This document shows, piece after piece, positions 1 through 5,730 of a stretch of DNA of 9,994 bases. The stretch is from positions 1-9,994 of the forward strand of contig CAZIUL010000102.1 of the NCBI GenBank assembly GCA_964542475.1, written 5' to 3'. The first letter of the stretch is position 1. Each line of letters opens with the position of its first letter. Under the pieces are notes generated by a model. It worked only from the letters and a program-made list of their open reading frames with translations. It was not told where the DNA came from and did no database searches. The position numbers were made by a program, and so were the translations under genes. Origin of the DNA: CAZIUL01 sp964542475 (GTDB taxonomy: Bacteria > Planctomycetota > B15-G4 > CAYZWU01).

Positions 1-21
1 ACGCACACGTCGCTTGAACAA

Positions 22-46
22 TGGAGGGCGCCGCTCCGTCGGCGCC
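22..46 (+). repeat. Hairpin repeat, copy A (forward)
   Basis: A short extragenic palindrome. The conserved leader TGGAGG is followed by a perfect 6-bp stem, GGCGCC at 27-32 with GGCGCC at 41-46, around the loop GCTCCGTC. The same leader and a CTC[CT]GT loop occur in three other places in the window (58-83 inverted, 3715-3740 inverted, 3760-3792 forward), each with a different or partly different stem. The copy is preceded by TTGAACAA, which also precedes the forward copy at 3760 apart from one base. It lies downstream of the tRNA-fMet terminator, in non-coding sequence. Confidence 0.8.
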
Positions 47-57
47 GGAAGAGAAAA

Positions 58-83
58 GGCGGCAACAGAGTGCCGCCCTCCAG
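58..83 (-). repeat. Hairpin repeat, copy B (inverted)
   Basis: Read on the minus strand this has the same plan as copy A: CTGGAGG leader, stem GGCGGC/GCCGCC (58-63 with 72-77) and loop ACTCTGTT. It matches 3715-3740 exactly, and the identity runs two bases further (28 bases, 58-85 and 3715-3742). Copies A and B face each other 11 bases apart. Their outer parts, 22-30 and 74-82, form a further perfect 9-bp inverted repeat, so the pair could fold as one larger structure. Confidence 0.85.
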
Positions 84-91
84 AAAAAAAG

Positions 92-128
92 GCAAAAAAA
101 AGGGGCTGGGCGATTAACCCAACCCCTT
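92..128 (-). terminator. Rho-independent terminator of tRNA-fMet
   Basis: On the minus strand an 11-bp stem with one G-U pair (118-128 with 100-110, loop of 7) is followed directly by eight T residues, from 101 down to 94. It begins 10 bases after the CCA end of the tRNA, the expected place for a terminator of a single tRNA transcript. Confidence 0.93.
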
Positions 129-138
129 GTCATTTATA

Positions 139-215
139 TGGTAGCGGGGGCAGGATTTGAACCTGCGACCTTCGGGTTATGAGCCCGACGAGCTGCCAGA
201 CTGCTCCACCCCGCG
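139..215 (-). tRNA. Initiator tRNA-fMet (CAU)
   Basis: This 77-base gene folds as a full cloverleaf with encoded CCA at 139-141. The anticodon loop is CTCATAA (anticodon CAT). The anticodon stem ends in three consecutive G-C pairs (GGG/CCC), the mark of initiator tRNA. The T-arm is GCAGG-TTCAAAT-CCTGC. The acceptor stem begins CGCGGGG and ends CCCCGCT before discriminator A, so base 1 is C facing U72. The unpaired first position is the other initiator feature, which keeps the charged tRNA formylatable and out of elongation. The gene closely resembles E. coli tRNA-fMet, whose mismatch is C1-A72. It is transcribed alone from its own promoter and terminator. Confidence 0.97.
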
Positions 216-229
216 TCATTAGGGAGCCC

Positions 230-259
230 TATATAATCACCGGGGCAGGGGTGTGTCAA
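230..259 (-). promoter_or_regulatory. Sigma-70-type promoter of tRNA-fMet
   Basis: On the minus strand a perfect -35 box TTGACA (254-259) is followed after 18 bases by TATATA (230-235). Between the -10 box and the tRNA 5' end lies the GC-rich stretch GGGCTCCC. Such discriminators are typical of stable-RNA promoters that respond to ppGpp (known for the class; inferred here). The start point would fall about 7-10 bases before the mature tRNA. Confidence 0.85.
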
Positions 260-308
260 CGGGGGTTTTTCATTTTTTTTGTATTTATCGCTTTTTGAAC
301 ATCCGGGG

Positions 309-427
309 CCGCTTCAAAGCGGGATCGAGCGTGACGACCGACTTTGAAAAACACGGGTGGAAAAGTCGAAACGCCTGTATTAAACTTTCTCCGTCGTATT
401 TACTATTGAAACGTTTACGGTTTCCAA
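309..427 (+). other. Dyad-rich leader before the isoprenoid synthase gene
   Basis: The 237 bases between the tRNA gene and the next start codon hold the tRNA promoter and three inverted repeats. These are CCGCTT/AAGCGG (309-314 with 317-322, 2-base spacer), CGACTTT/AAAGTCG (339-345 with 362-368), and TTGAAAC/GTTTCCAA (406-412 with 420-427, one bulged base). I cannot place a convincing -35/-10 pair for the downstream gene. The dyads could be operators or leader-RNA hairpins, or chance. Confidence 0.35.
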
Positions 428-452
428 CATCGAGAGCACACAAGGAGGTCCC

Positions 453-1502
453 ATGACGCTTGCTCCGGTATTCAGGTCCCCGGAGGCGGTGAACGCCCTC
501 CAGAACAAGGGGTACTGGCAAAAGCTCGACGGCTCTTTTACCGCACACAGGGAAGCAACAACGATCCTGAACAGCCTTCTGAAGGACGTGGTCGATGAAG
601 AGCACCTGGCGGACAGCATCGATCAGGGCAACGACCTTGAGTTTCTCCAGGAGAACTTCTTTCTGATCCTGTTCCGCTCCATCTTCGAAACAATCGGATG
701 CGACAGGCCTCATCTAGATCTGTACACGCTGCTGAACTGCTGCATCAGGGGAGTGGTCCTGTCCGGGGACAACCTCTTTGACGACGAAGAAAAACTCGTG
801 CTGCCGCTGAGCCTCGGAAAGGGAAAGCGGTTCATGTCGATCGTGCAGATGATGTGCTTTCAGAACCTCATCCGCAGGTCACTCGAAGTGCACGGGTCGT
901 GGCTCGACGAGACTGAAAAAGGCCTGTTCCAGAAAAACCTCCTGAGCGCGCTCACTGACATCGGGCGTCTCGAGGGAAGCGAGGAAGCGGGGATAAATCA
1001 CGTTCTAGAAGTCGGGCAGATGATCGAAAACGTGCATCGCGTACGCGGCGGCAGGCTCTTCGCTCTTGCGTTCATCGCCCCGCGCATCGGAGAGCGTGGA
1101 AACAGAAGCGAGCTGTGGGAGCGCGCGGAACACGGTGTCCGCTGCCTCGGCACGGCTTTCCAGATAGTGGACGACCTTACCGACTTCGAGTTCGATTTGG
1201 GGCGCGGCAGCCACAACATCGTAGTGGCCCAGGTAAAACACAAGGGCACCGATGAAGAGCGGAAGCTCCTGAAGGAGCTGGAACAATCCCCAAAGATGCG
1301 CGCTGAGCAAGGCTGGATAGAGAAAGGGCTCAGCGGGTCGGCTTCCAGTGTGCTCAGCCACGCAAAGGTTGAAGCGGAAACAGGCTTTGAAGAGCTTAAA
1401 AAGGCCGGATTCTGGTTCGATCCGGGCGATGCCCTTCTTTTTGTCAGGGCAATAGCAGGTGATGCTGGTTTCGAACGGATTCAGAGCCTTCGCACCGGAT
1501 AG
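453..1502 (+). CDS. Divergent class I isoprenoid (polyprenyl) synthase family protein
   Basis: A 349-residue soluble, mostly helical protein. The start is set by a strong AAGGAGGT at 442-449. The sequence QIVDDLTDFEFD at residues 237-248 matches the second aspartate-rich motif of trans-isoprenyl diphosphate synthases (DDxxD), which binds Mg2+-diphosphate. The first motif appears as DNLFDDE at 106-112, so the usual second Asp is Asn. RGGRLFALAF around 198-207 sits where the family has its K-T/G-A-L motif, without the lysine. The N-terminal GGKRxRP isopentenyl-diphosphate site is missing. GKGKRF at 122-127 is the only similar string and lies after the first motif. These changes argue against an ordinary chain-elongating prenyl transferase. 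It may use an allylic diphosphate in another way. No isoprenoid pathway gene (dxs, ispA, squalene or hopene genes) is nearby, so the substrate is unknown. Confidence 0.8.
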   Translation: MTLAPVFRSPEAVNALQNKGYWQKLDGSFTAHREATTILNSLLKDVVDEEHLADSIDQGNDLEFLQENFFLILFRSIFETIGCDRPHLDLYTLLNCCIRGVVLSGDNLFDDEEKLVLPLSLGKGKRFMSIVQMMCFQNLIRRSLEVHGSWLDETEKGLFQKNLLSALTDIGRLEGSEEAGINHVLEVGQMIENVHRVRGGRLFALAFIAPRIGERGNRSELWERAEHGVRCLGTAFQIVDDLTDFEFDLGRGSHNIVVAQVKHKGTDEERKLLKELEQSPKMRAEQGWIEKGLSGSASSVLSHAKVEAETGFEELKKAGFWFDPGDALLFVRAIAGDAGFERIQSLRTG

Positions 1503-1641
1503 ACAAACTGCTCCTAATTCCTTTGGATATTACACGTTCCATCGCTCTCCCTGCCTAAGCAACGTATTTTTGTTATTTTTTTTTTTAAACTTGCTTGAAT
1601 CTAATGCCAAAAATATGGAGATAGTTGGAAATATGCTCATT

Positions 1642-1669
1642 TTGACAAAGCTCTTGTACATCCGATAAG
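1642..1669 (+). promoter_or_regulatory. Predicted promoter of the ferredoxin gene
   Basis: A perfect TTGACA (1642-1647) is followed after 16 bases by GATAAG (1664-1669, four of six matches). The start point near 1676 would give a leader of about 110 bases. That leader carries a small hairpin, ACCCT/AGGGT (1717-1721 with 1728-1732). The rest of the 283-base gap from 1503 to 1785 is strikingly AT-rich compared with the genes. It includes an 11-T run at 1576-1586 and a weak 6-bp dyad AAGCAA/TTGCTT (1557-1562 with 1591-1596). I see no canonical terminator for the upstream gene there. Confidence 0.6.
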
Positions 1670-1785
1670 GGAAAACAGCTTTTAGTACAGCGAGAGAGGA
1701 TGTATATGTAGGGAACACCCTCTTTCCAGGGTAAAACTATTTTGATCGATTTTCGTTTGTTGACTTTTTTAGTGAGGACCAGAAA

Positions 1786-1962
1786 ATGCCCTATATAATC
1801 ACTGACAAGTGCGATGCCTGCGGAGACTGCCTGGAAGAATGCCCTGTTGAATGCATCGCCGAGGGAGATCCCAAGTTCATCATCGATCAGGACGAATGCA
1901 CCGATTGCGGCGCATGCGCCGAGGTCTGCCCCAACGATGCAATAGATGAGATAGATGAATAG
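1786..1962 (+). CDS. 2[4Fe-4S] bacterial-type ferredoxin
   Basis: A 58-residue, strongly acidic protein. It has the two cysteine motifs of clostridial-type ferredoxins: C9-xx-C12-xx-C15-xxx-C19-P and C38-xx-C41-xx-C44-xxx-C48-P. Each cluster should be bound by three cysteines of one motif and the last cysteine of the other. An additional Cys at 23 is not part of either motif. Such proteins carry low-potential electrons in the cytoplasm of anaerobes, for example to hydrogenases or 2-oxoacid oxidoreductases. The length is normal for the family. A GTGAGGA sequence at 1772-1778 is a plausible ribosome site. The gene has its own promoter and terminator and no redox partner beside it, so its partner enzyme cannot be named. 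Confidence 0.95.
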   Translation: MPYIITDKCDACGDCLEECPVECIAEGDPKFIIDQDECTDCGACAEVCPNDAIDEIDE

Positions 1963-1992
1963 CATCCAACCCGGCTTTTGAACAAATCTTCC

Positions 1993-2022
1993 AAAAGACC
2001 CTTCTTTTCGAAGGGTCTTTTT
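1993..2022 (+). terminator. Strong rho-independent terminator of the ferredoxin gene
   Basis: A perfect 12-bp stem, 1993-2004 with 2010-2021, has loop TTTTC and ends in TCTTTTTC. It lies 30 bases after the ferredoxin stop codon. The A-run on the 5' side means it could also stop transcripts arriving on the minus strand. Confidence 0.93.
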
Positions 2023-2077
2023 CTGCTCCCGCCCTTCCGGTTGCGCGACTGCACAGTCACGGCTCCACAGTCGGTTG

Positions 2078-2106
2078 TTGAAACGATAACCGCCGGGCTT
2101 TACACT
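2078..2106 (+). promoter_or_regulatory. Predicted promoter of the SLC13 transporter gene
   Basis: TTGAAA (2078-2083) and TACACT (2101-2106) are separated by exactly 17 bases. The start point would be near 2113, which leaves a leader of about 49 bases to the ATG at 2162. Just upstream is the dyad GACTG-CA-CAGTC (2047-2058), and CACAGTC occurs again at 2066-2072. This is a possible regulator site, but weakly supported. Confidence 0.5.
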
Positions 2107-2161
2107 ATTACCGTTGAGAACTTGTCACAGATCCCGGCGTTTTCTTTTCCTGGGTTTGCAG

Positions 2162-3703
2162 ATGGATCTCCAGAAAACCCCTGCCGCCTTCGGGCTCCGG
2201 AACAAGATCGGCATTGTGCTGGGCCCCTGCCTGTTCGCGTTCTTCCTGGTTTTTACAGACCTCGACCCTGAAAACCCGTGTGTGACCAGGATGGCTGCCG
2301 CAACCCTCTGGATCGCCACCTGGTGGATCACCGAGGCGATACCGATTCCCATCACATCGCTCATGCCGCTGGTGCTCTTCCCTTTGCTCGGTATACAGAG
2401 CACAAAAACAACCGCGCCCTCCTACATGAACTCGATGATCTTTCTATTCATGGGTGGGTTCATTGTCGCCCTGGCCATCGAACGCTGGAACCTCCACAAA
2501 CGGATAGCCCTCACGATCATCAGAACGATCGGCGGCAGAGAGCGAAGGATCGTGCTCGGGTTCATGATCGCCACGGCGTTTCTTTCCATGTGGATATCCA
2601 ACACGGCCACCACACTGATGATGCTGCCGATCGGCCTGGCGGTCGCCGCGAGAATAGGCGCAAAACAGCAGGCAGGCCGTGGAAAGACAAGCCGCCTGGG
2701 CCTCGCGCTCATGCTCGGGATCGCCTACTCCGCGAGCATCGGCGGTATTGGAACGCTCATCGGCACACCGCCGAACATCGTGCTCCAGGGCTTCATGAAC
2801 GCACACTTTCCCGGATGTGAAGCGATAGACTTTCAGGGCTGGATGCTCATGTCACTCCCCTTTGTTGCGCTCTTTCTGGTAACGGCCTGGGCCCTTCTAG
2901 TTTTCGTGCTCTGCCCTCTGAAAGGAAGGAGCAGCTCTGATTGCTCGTCCGATGAAATCCGTGCCGAGCACGCGAAGCTCGGCCCCATGACAAAAGCGGA
3001 GCGCAGGGTTCTTGCGGTGTTCATCTCAACAGCACTGTTGTGGATCTTCCGCAAAAAAATGGAGCTCGGCGCAATAACCATCCCCGGCTGGTCAAACGCT
3101 TTGCACCTCGAAAACCTGGTGGATGACAGCTCTGTGGCAATCTTCATGGCGCTCATACTTTTCATCATTCCGGGAGGCCGCAAACAACACGAGTTTCTGA
3201 TGGATTGGAAGACCGCGCTCGGACTGCCTTGGGGCATCCTGCTTCTGTTCGGCGGAGGGCTCGCGCTCGCCGGCGGTATGGAAACATCCGGGCTCTCGCT
3301 ATGGCTCGGGATACGTTTTCAATCGATCGGCCAGGCGCCTGACTGGATTCTCGTCATCGCTGTCTGCCTGATGATCACATTCCTTACGGAGATCACCTCG
3401 AACACAGCGACGGTCAACATGATCCTTCCCATTCTCGCATCCGTGGCTGTTGCTCTCGAAATAAACCCTCTTCTGCTCATGGTACCGGCAACCATATCCG
3501 CATCGTGCGCGTTCATGCTGCCCGTGGCCACACCACCGAACGCCATCGTGTTCGGCTCCGGGCAGATCCCAATCTCCAAAATGGCAAAGGCGGGGATAGT
3601 CCTGAACCTCGTGGGCGTGGTGTTCGTTTTTCTGCTGATAAAGCTCGTTGTCACGGTCGTCTTCGGCATCGAAAGCGGCGTGCTGCCGGGCTGGGCGCAA
3701 TAG
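2162..3703 (+). CDS. SLC13/DASS family Na+-coupled anion (dicarboxylate-type) symporter
   Basis: A 513-residue polytopic inner-membrane protein. It has the two repeat halves of the divalent anion:Na+ symporter family, each with an SNT substrate/sodium motif (ISNTATT at 145-151 and SNTATVN at 413-419). In the VcINDY structure these motifs contact the dicarboxylate and Na+ sites. GTLIGTPPNIV (197-207) and LPVATPPNAIVFG (453-465) are the paired loop motifs, and the second is part of the family signature. Succinate, fumarate or malate uptake is the likely role, but sulfate cannot be excluded from sequence. I chose the ATG at 2162. A TTG at 2114 is in frame and would add 16 residues, but it lies at the predicted transcription start, and the extra stretch (arginine-rich, then hydrophobic) is not family-like. 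No clear Shine-Dalgarno sequence precedes either start. No dicarboxylate sensor or metabolic gene is adjacent. Confidence 0.93.
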   Translation: MDLQKTPAAFGLRNKIGIVLGPCLFAFFLVFTDLDPENPCVTRMAAATLWIATWWITEAIPIPITSLMPLVLFPLLGIQSTKTTAPSYMNSMIFLFMGGFIVALAIERWNLHKRIALTIIRTIGGRERRIVLGFMIATAFLSMWISNTATTLMMLPIGLAVAARIGAKQQAGRGKTSRLGLALMLGIAYSASIGGIGTLIGTPPNIVLQGFMNAHFPGCEAIDFQGWMLMSLPFVALFLVTAWALLVFVLCPLKGRSSSDCSSDEIRAEHAKLGPMTKAERRVLAVFISTALLWIFRKKMELGAITIPGWSNALHLENLVDDSSVAIFMALILFIIPGGRKQHEFLMDWKTALGLPWGILLLFGGGLALAGGMETSGLSLWLGIRFQSIGQAPDWILVIAVCLMITFLTEITSNTATVNMILPILASVAVALEINPLLLMVPATISASCAFMLPVATPPNAIVFGSGQIPISKMAKAGIVLNLVGVVFVFLLIKLVVTVVFGIESGVLPGWAQ

Positions 3704-3714
3704 GCAAGAAAAGA

Positions 3715-3740
3715 GGCGGCAACAGAGTGCCGCCCTCCAG
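3715..3740 (-). repeat. Hairpin repeat, copy C (inverted)
   Basis: Identical over its full length to copy B (58-83): stem GGCGGC/GCCGCC (3715-3720 with 3729-3734), minus-strand loop ACTCTGTT and leader CTGGAGG. It begins 12 bases after the transporter stop codon, in the convergent spacer between the transporter and trmB. The stem has no T-run, so it is not a standard rho-independent terminator, though it could block 3' exonucleases. Confidence 0.85.
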
Positions 3741-3759
3741 AAGAAACGGTATGCGCCGG

Positions 3760-3792
3760 TTGAATAATGGAGGTCAGCTGCTCCGTCAGCCG
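3760..3792 (+). repeat. Hairpin repeat, copy D (forward, diverged)
   Basis: It shares TTGAA[CT]AATGGAGG with copy A (14-27), and the loop string CTCCGTC. The stem has changed to GCTG/CAGC (3777-3780 with 3787-3790), with one extra base before the loop. It follows copy C at a distance of about 20-27 bases in the opposite orientation, so this site, like 22-83, carries one copy in each direction. Confidence 0.65.
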
Positions 3793-3831
3793 TCGTGAAC
3801 TAACCAACCCCTCAAGAGGCAGCTATCCGGG

Positions 3832-4419
3832 TTACATCTTGATCCGAAAAAGCGGCTCCCTGGCTTTCTCGAATCCGGCGCGGAAGATCGTGACATTGTT
3901 TTCCTTGAACTCCTGCTCGAACTCCGTCATGCCACGGCCCGGAGCAGTAGAGTCGTCGATCCGCCTGAACGCCCGCTGCCCGGAAAACAGCTCCAGCATC
4001 TCGGCAAAATAGTCGCTGGAATCGGTGGCAAGCCATGCCCTGCCTTCAGGCACAAGGTCTATGGCAAGCGATGTGACGAACGACCGGGTGATGAACCGTT
4101 TTCCCCTCTGCCTCTTTTTTGGCCAGGGATCCGGAAAGTAGATGTGAAAGGCTGAAACAGTGCTTTCCGGCAGGTACCTGTCGACGAAAAGAAAGACCTC
4201 ACATCTGAAAAGCCGCACGTTATCGAGGCCGCGCTCCGCTAGCTCGCGGCGAGTGCGGTCCAGCTTCCTGGTCAGGTAGTCGACCCCAACAAAGTTCACG
4301 TCGGGTTTCCTGGCCGCTTCATGCACAAGGAACGCCCCTTTGCCGCAGCCGATGTCAACCTCGACCGGCCCGCTCCGGTTGAAAAGCGCGACAAGATCGA
4401 TACTCGAATCAACCCGCAT
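3832..4419 (-). CDS. trmB: tRNA (guanine-N7-)-methyltransferase TrmB
   Basis: A 195-residue SAM-dependent enzyme that methylates G46 in the variable loop of tRNAs. The SAM-binding motif I is EVDIGCGKGAF at 20-30. The family hallmark FPDPWPKKR is at 95-103. The C-terminal TEFEQEF at 165-171 matches the conserved T-x-FE-x-[KR]F region. The N-terminus is short: motif I sits around residue 20, against roughly 40-70 in well-known TrmB proteins. No longer version is possible, because a TGA lies in frame two codons before the ATG. A GAGGAT ribosome site (4425-4430) supports this start. It is the last gene of the minus-strand cluster, 55 bases after the lipoprotein gene, and no terminator is evident after it. 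Confidence 0.95.
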   Translation of the reverse strand: MRVDSSIDLVALFNRSGPVEVDIGCGKGAFLVHEAARKPDVNFVGVDYLTRKLDRTRRELAERGLDNVRLFRCEVFLFVDRYLPESTVSAFHIYFPDPWPKKRQRGKRFITRSFVTSLAIDLVPEGRAWLATDSSDYFAEMLELFSGQRAFRRIDDSTAPGRGMTEFEQEFKENNVTIFRAGFEKAREPLFRIKM

Positions 4420-4437
4420 ATTTCATCCTCATCTGCT

Positions 4438-4459
4438 GCGGCACCGAAAACTGCGCCGC
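4438..4459 (-). other. Intercistronic hairpin before trmB
   Basis: On the minus strand GCGGCGC (4459-4453) pairs with GTGCCGC (4444-4438) around an 8-base loop, with one G-U pair. It lies between the upstream stop codon and the trmB ribosome site and lacks a T-run. It could be an RNA processing or stability element rather than a terminator. Confidence 0.35.
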
Positions 4460-4474
4460 CGGTTCTTCATCGCA

Positions 4475-5656
4475 TCAGATGGTGTGTACCTTTTCAAAAC
4501 GGTTGCACGGGTTTCCGTGAAAAAGCTTCATCTCCAAAGCAGGCGCCTCGAAAACCGCTGTGCCCAAGGTAATGCCGTGGACATCGCCCTGCGGATGCCT
4601 GCACGGGCTGTACGGTTTTCCCTCGTGCAGCGAAAGGAGCTCGACCATCTTTTTCGCGGTGGAAGGCGCCTTGTCGGCCTCGATCGCGTCGTTGAGCACG
4701 CGCATTCGTGTCAGGGAAGAGACATACGGAACATCGTACGGTTCGCCATCAGGGCTGTTTTCCCTTGAAAACGCGGGATGGATCAGATGGTTCGTATGCA
4801 GATAGCCTCCTTCGACCTCCATGAGATCGTATTTTCCCGGCATCGTCTCCAGCGAAACGAGGCGCTCCTCGTTCAGCGATGCCAGATTGTGATGCCAGGA
4901 GAAGGCGCGGGGCTCGGTCGTGGCAATGGTCACCGCTTCGTCGAGCTCTTTCGCTTCCAGCACAGCTCTCCCCAGGAAGTACCTTGGCACACCGTCCGCA
5001 ACCGACTTCGGCTGGATGTAGTTCGTGGTCTGAACCACACCGTGTTCGTTAACACCGGGGCCGTTTCCAGGAAAGAGCCCGGGGTAGACAAAAGAGATGT
5101 AGCTCACACCGCTCGGGGGCTTGACCCTGGCAATGTACATGCCGCCGACATTCGTGTCGCCCCCGTCCTCGTTGTGCGCAAGTATCATCTTTTTGCCGCC
5201 CTTGTAGGCGAGGGTTGAGCAGCCCGGCGTTTTCGAGAGCACGCTGATCTCGGAGCGGCAGTTGTACGCAAACAGCTCCATGAACCGCATTTCTAGAGCC
5301 TCTGCCATGCCTTCGAGCTCATCAACGAGGTGCGGAAACAGAGCGCGCACATGCTCGAGCATCTTCTCGAGCCGCGCTTTGCCGCTGCCCTCGAGATAAT
5401 CGAGGCAATTAGGAAAATCAGGGGAGTTGCTGAAGCACTCCTTGATGGGGCCTTTCATGGCGGATCCGAGCCCTCTCCCGATCTCGCGGTACGAGCCTTG
5501 GACCTCTACCATGGGGTAGCCGCCGTCAGGCACGCAAGCGTGCTCTCCCACGTCCGGGGCAGCCTCCCTGGTGCAGCCTGTAAGTGGGGCCACGGAAAAA
5601 GCTGCAGCCCCGCACAACGAGGCGCTGATGAAGTCACGGCGGGAGGTTTTTTTCAT
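4475..5656 (-). CDS. Tat-exported lipoprotein of the peptidase C45 / acyl-CoA:6-APA acyltransferase family
   Basis: A 393-residue protein. It starts with a twin-arginine signal, SRRDFIS at 5-11, a hydrophobic stretch, then a lipobox LTGC with Cys28. It should therefore fold in the cytoplasm, pass the Tat system and be lipid-anchored outside the inner membrane. The mature part has the marks of the NTN-hydrolase fold of the C45/AAT family: a candidate nucleophile Cys146 in PGCSTLAY, HNEDGGD at 161-167, YLHTNHLIHP at 285-294, and a C-terminal beta region with CRHPQGD (352-358) and HGNPC (380-384). Family members cleave themselves just before the nucleophilic Cys and act on amide bonds, so chains of about 118 and 248 residues are predicted after signal removal. 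The natural substrate is unknown. The start is set by AGGAGA at 5664-5669. It follows the membrane protein gene by 74 bases on the same strand. Confidence 0.85.
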   Translation of the reverse strand: MKKTSRRDFISASLCGAAAFSVAPLTGCTREAAPDVGEHACVPDGGYPMVEVQGSYREIGRGLGSAMKGPIKECFSNSPDFPNCLDYLEGSGKARLEKMLEHVRALFPHLVDELEGMAEALEMRFMELFAYNCRSEISVLSKTPGCSTLAYKGGKKMILAHNEDGGDTNVGGMYIARVKPPSGVSYISFVYPGLFPGNGPGVNEHGVVQTTNYIQPKSVADGVPRYFLGRAVLEAKELDEAVTIATTEPRAFSWHHNLASLNEERLVSLETMPGKYDLMEVEGGYLHTNHLIHPAFSRENSPDGEPYDVPYVSSLTRMRVLNDAIEADKAPSTAKKMVELLSLHEGKPYSPCRHPQGDVHGITLGTAVFEAPALEMKLFHGNPCNRFEKVHTI

Positions 5657-5730
5657 CGTTACATCTCCTGTGCTGGAAAATACGTGGAGAGCGGTTGAAC
5701 CAATCGGCTTAAATAATCGATTCCCAGCAA

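Noticed and set aside
285..713. A 142-codon minus-strand open frame over the isoprenoid synthase 5' end and leader
   Set aside because: It shows no family features and no ribosome site, and it overlaps a well-supported gene.
1557..1596. Possible terminator of the isoprenoid synthase gene at the T-run
   Set aside because: The T-run lies inside the loop of a weak 6-bp A/T-rich stem rather than after a GC-rich hairpin.
1459..1668. A 69-codon plus-strand frame over the isoprenoid synthase 3' end
   Set aside because: Its hydrophobic run (VFLLFFFLNLL) is produced by the T-rich spacer. It has no ribosome site and runs through the predicted ferredoxin promoter.
226..1802. A 15-base word (GCCCTATATAATCAC) shared by the tRNA promoter region (226-240) and the first ferredoxin codons (1788-1802)
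   Set aside because: A single shared word of this length is not very improbable in 10 kb. The two sites have different roles and the flanks do not match.
1585..1965. A 126-codon open frame on the minus strand across the ferredoxin gene
   Set aside because: It is the antisense shadow of the cysteine-rich ferredoxin. The plus-strand frame has both complete Fe-S motifs, a ribosome site and a terminator.
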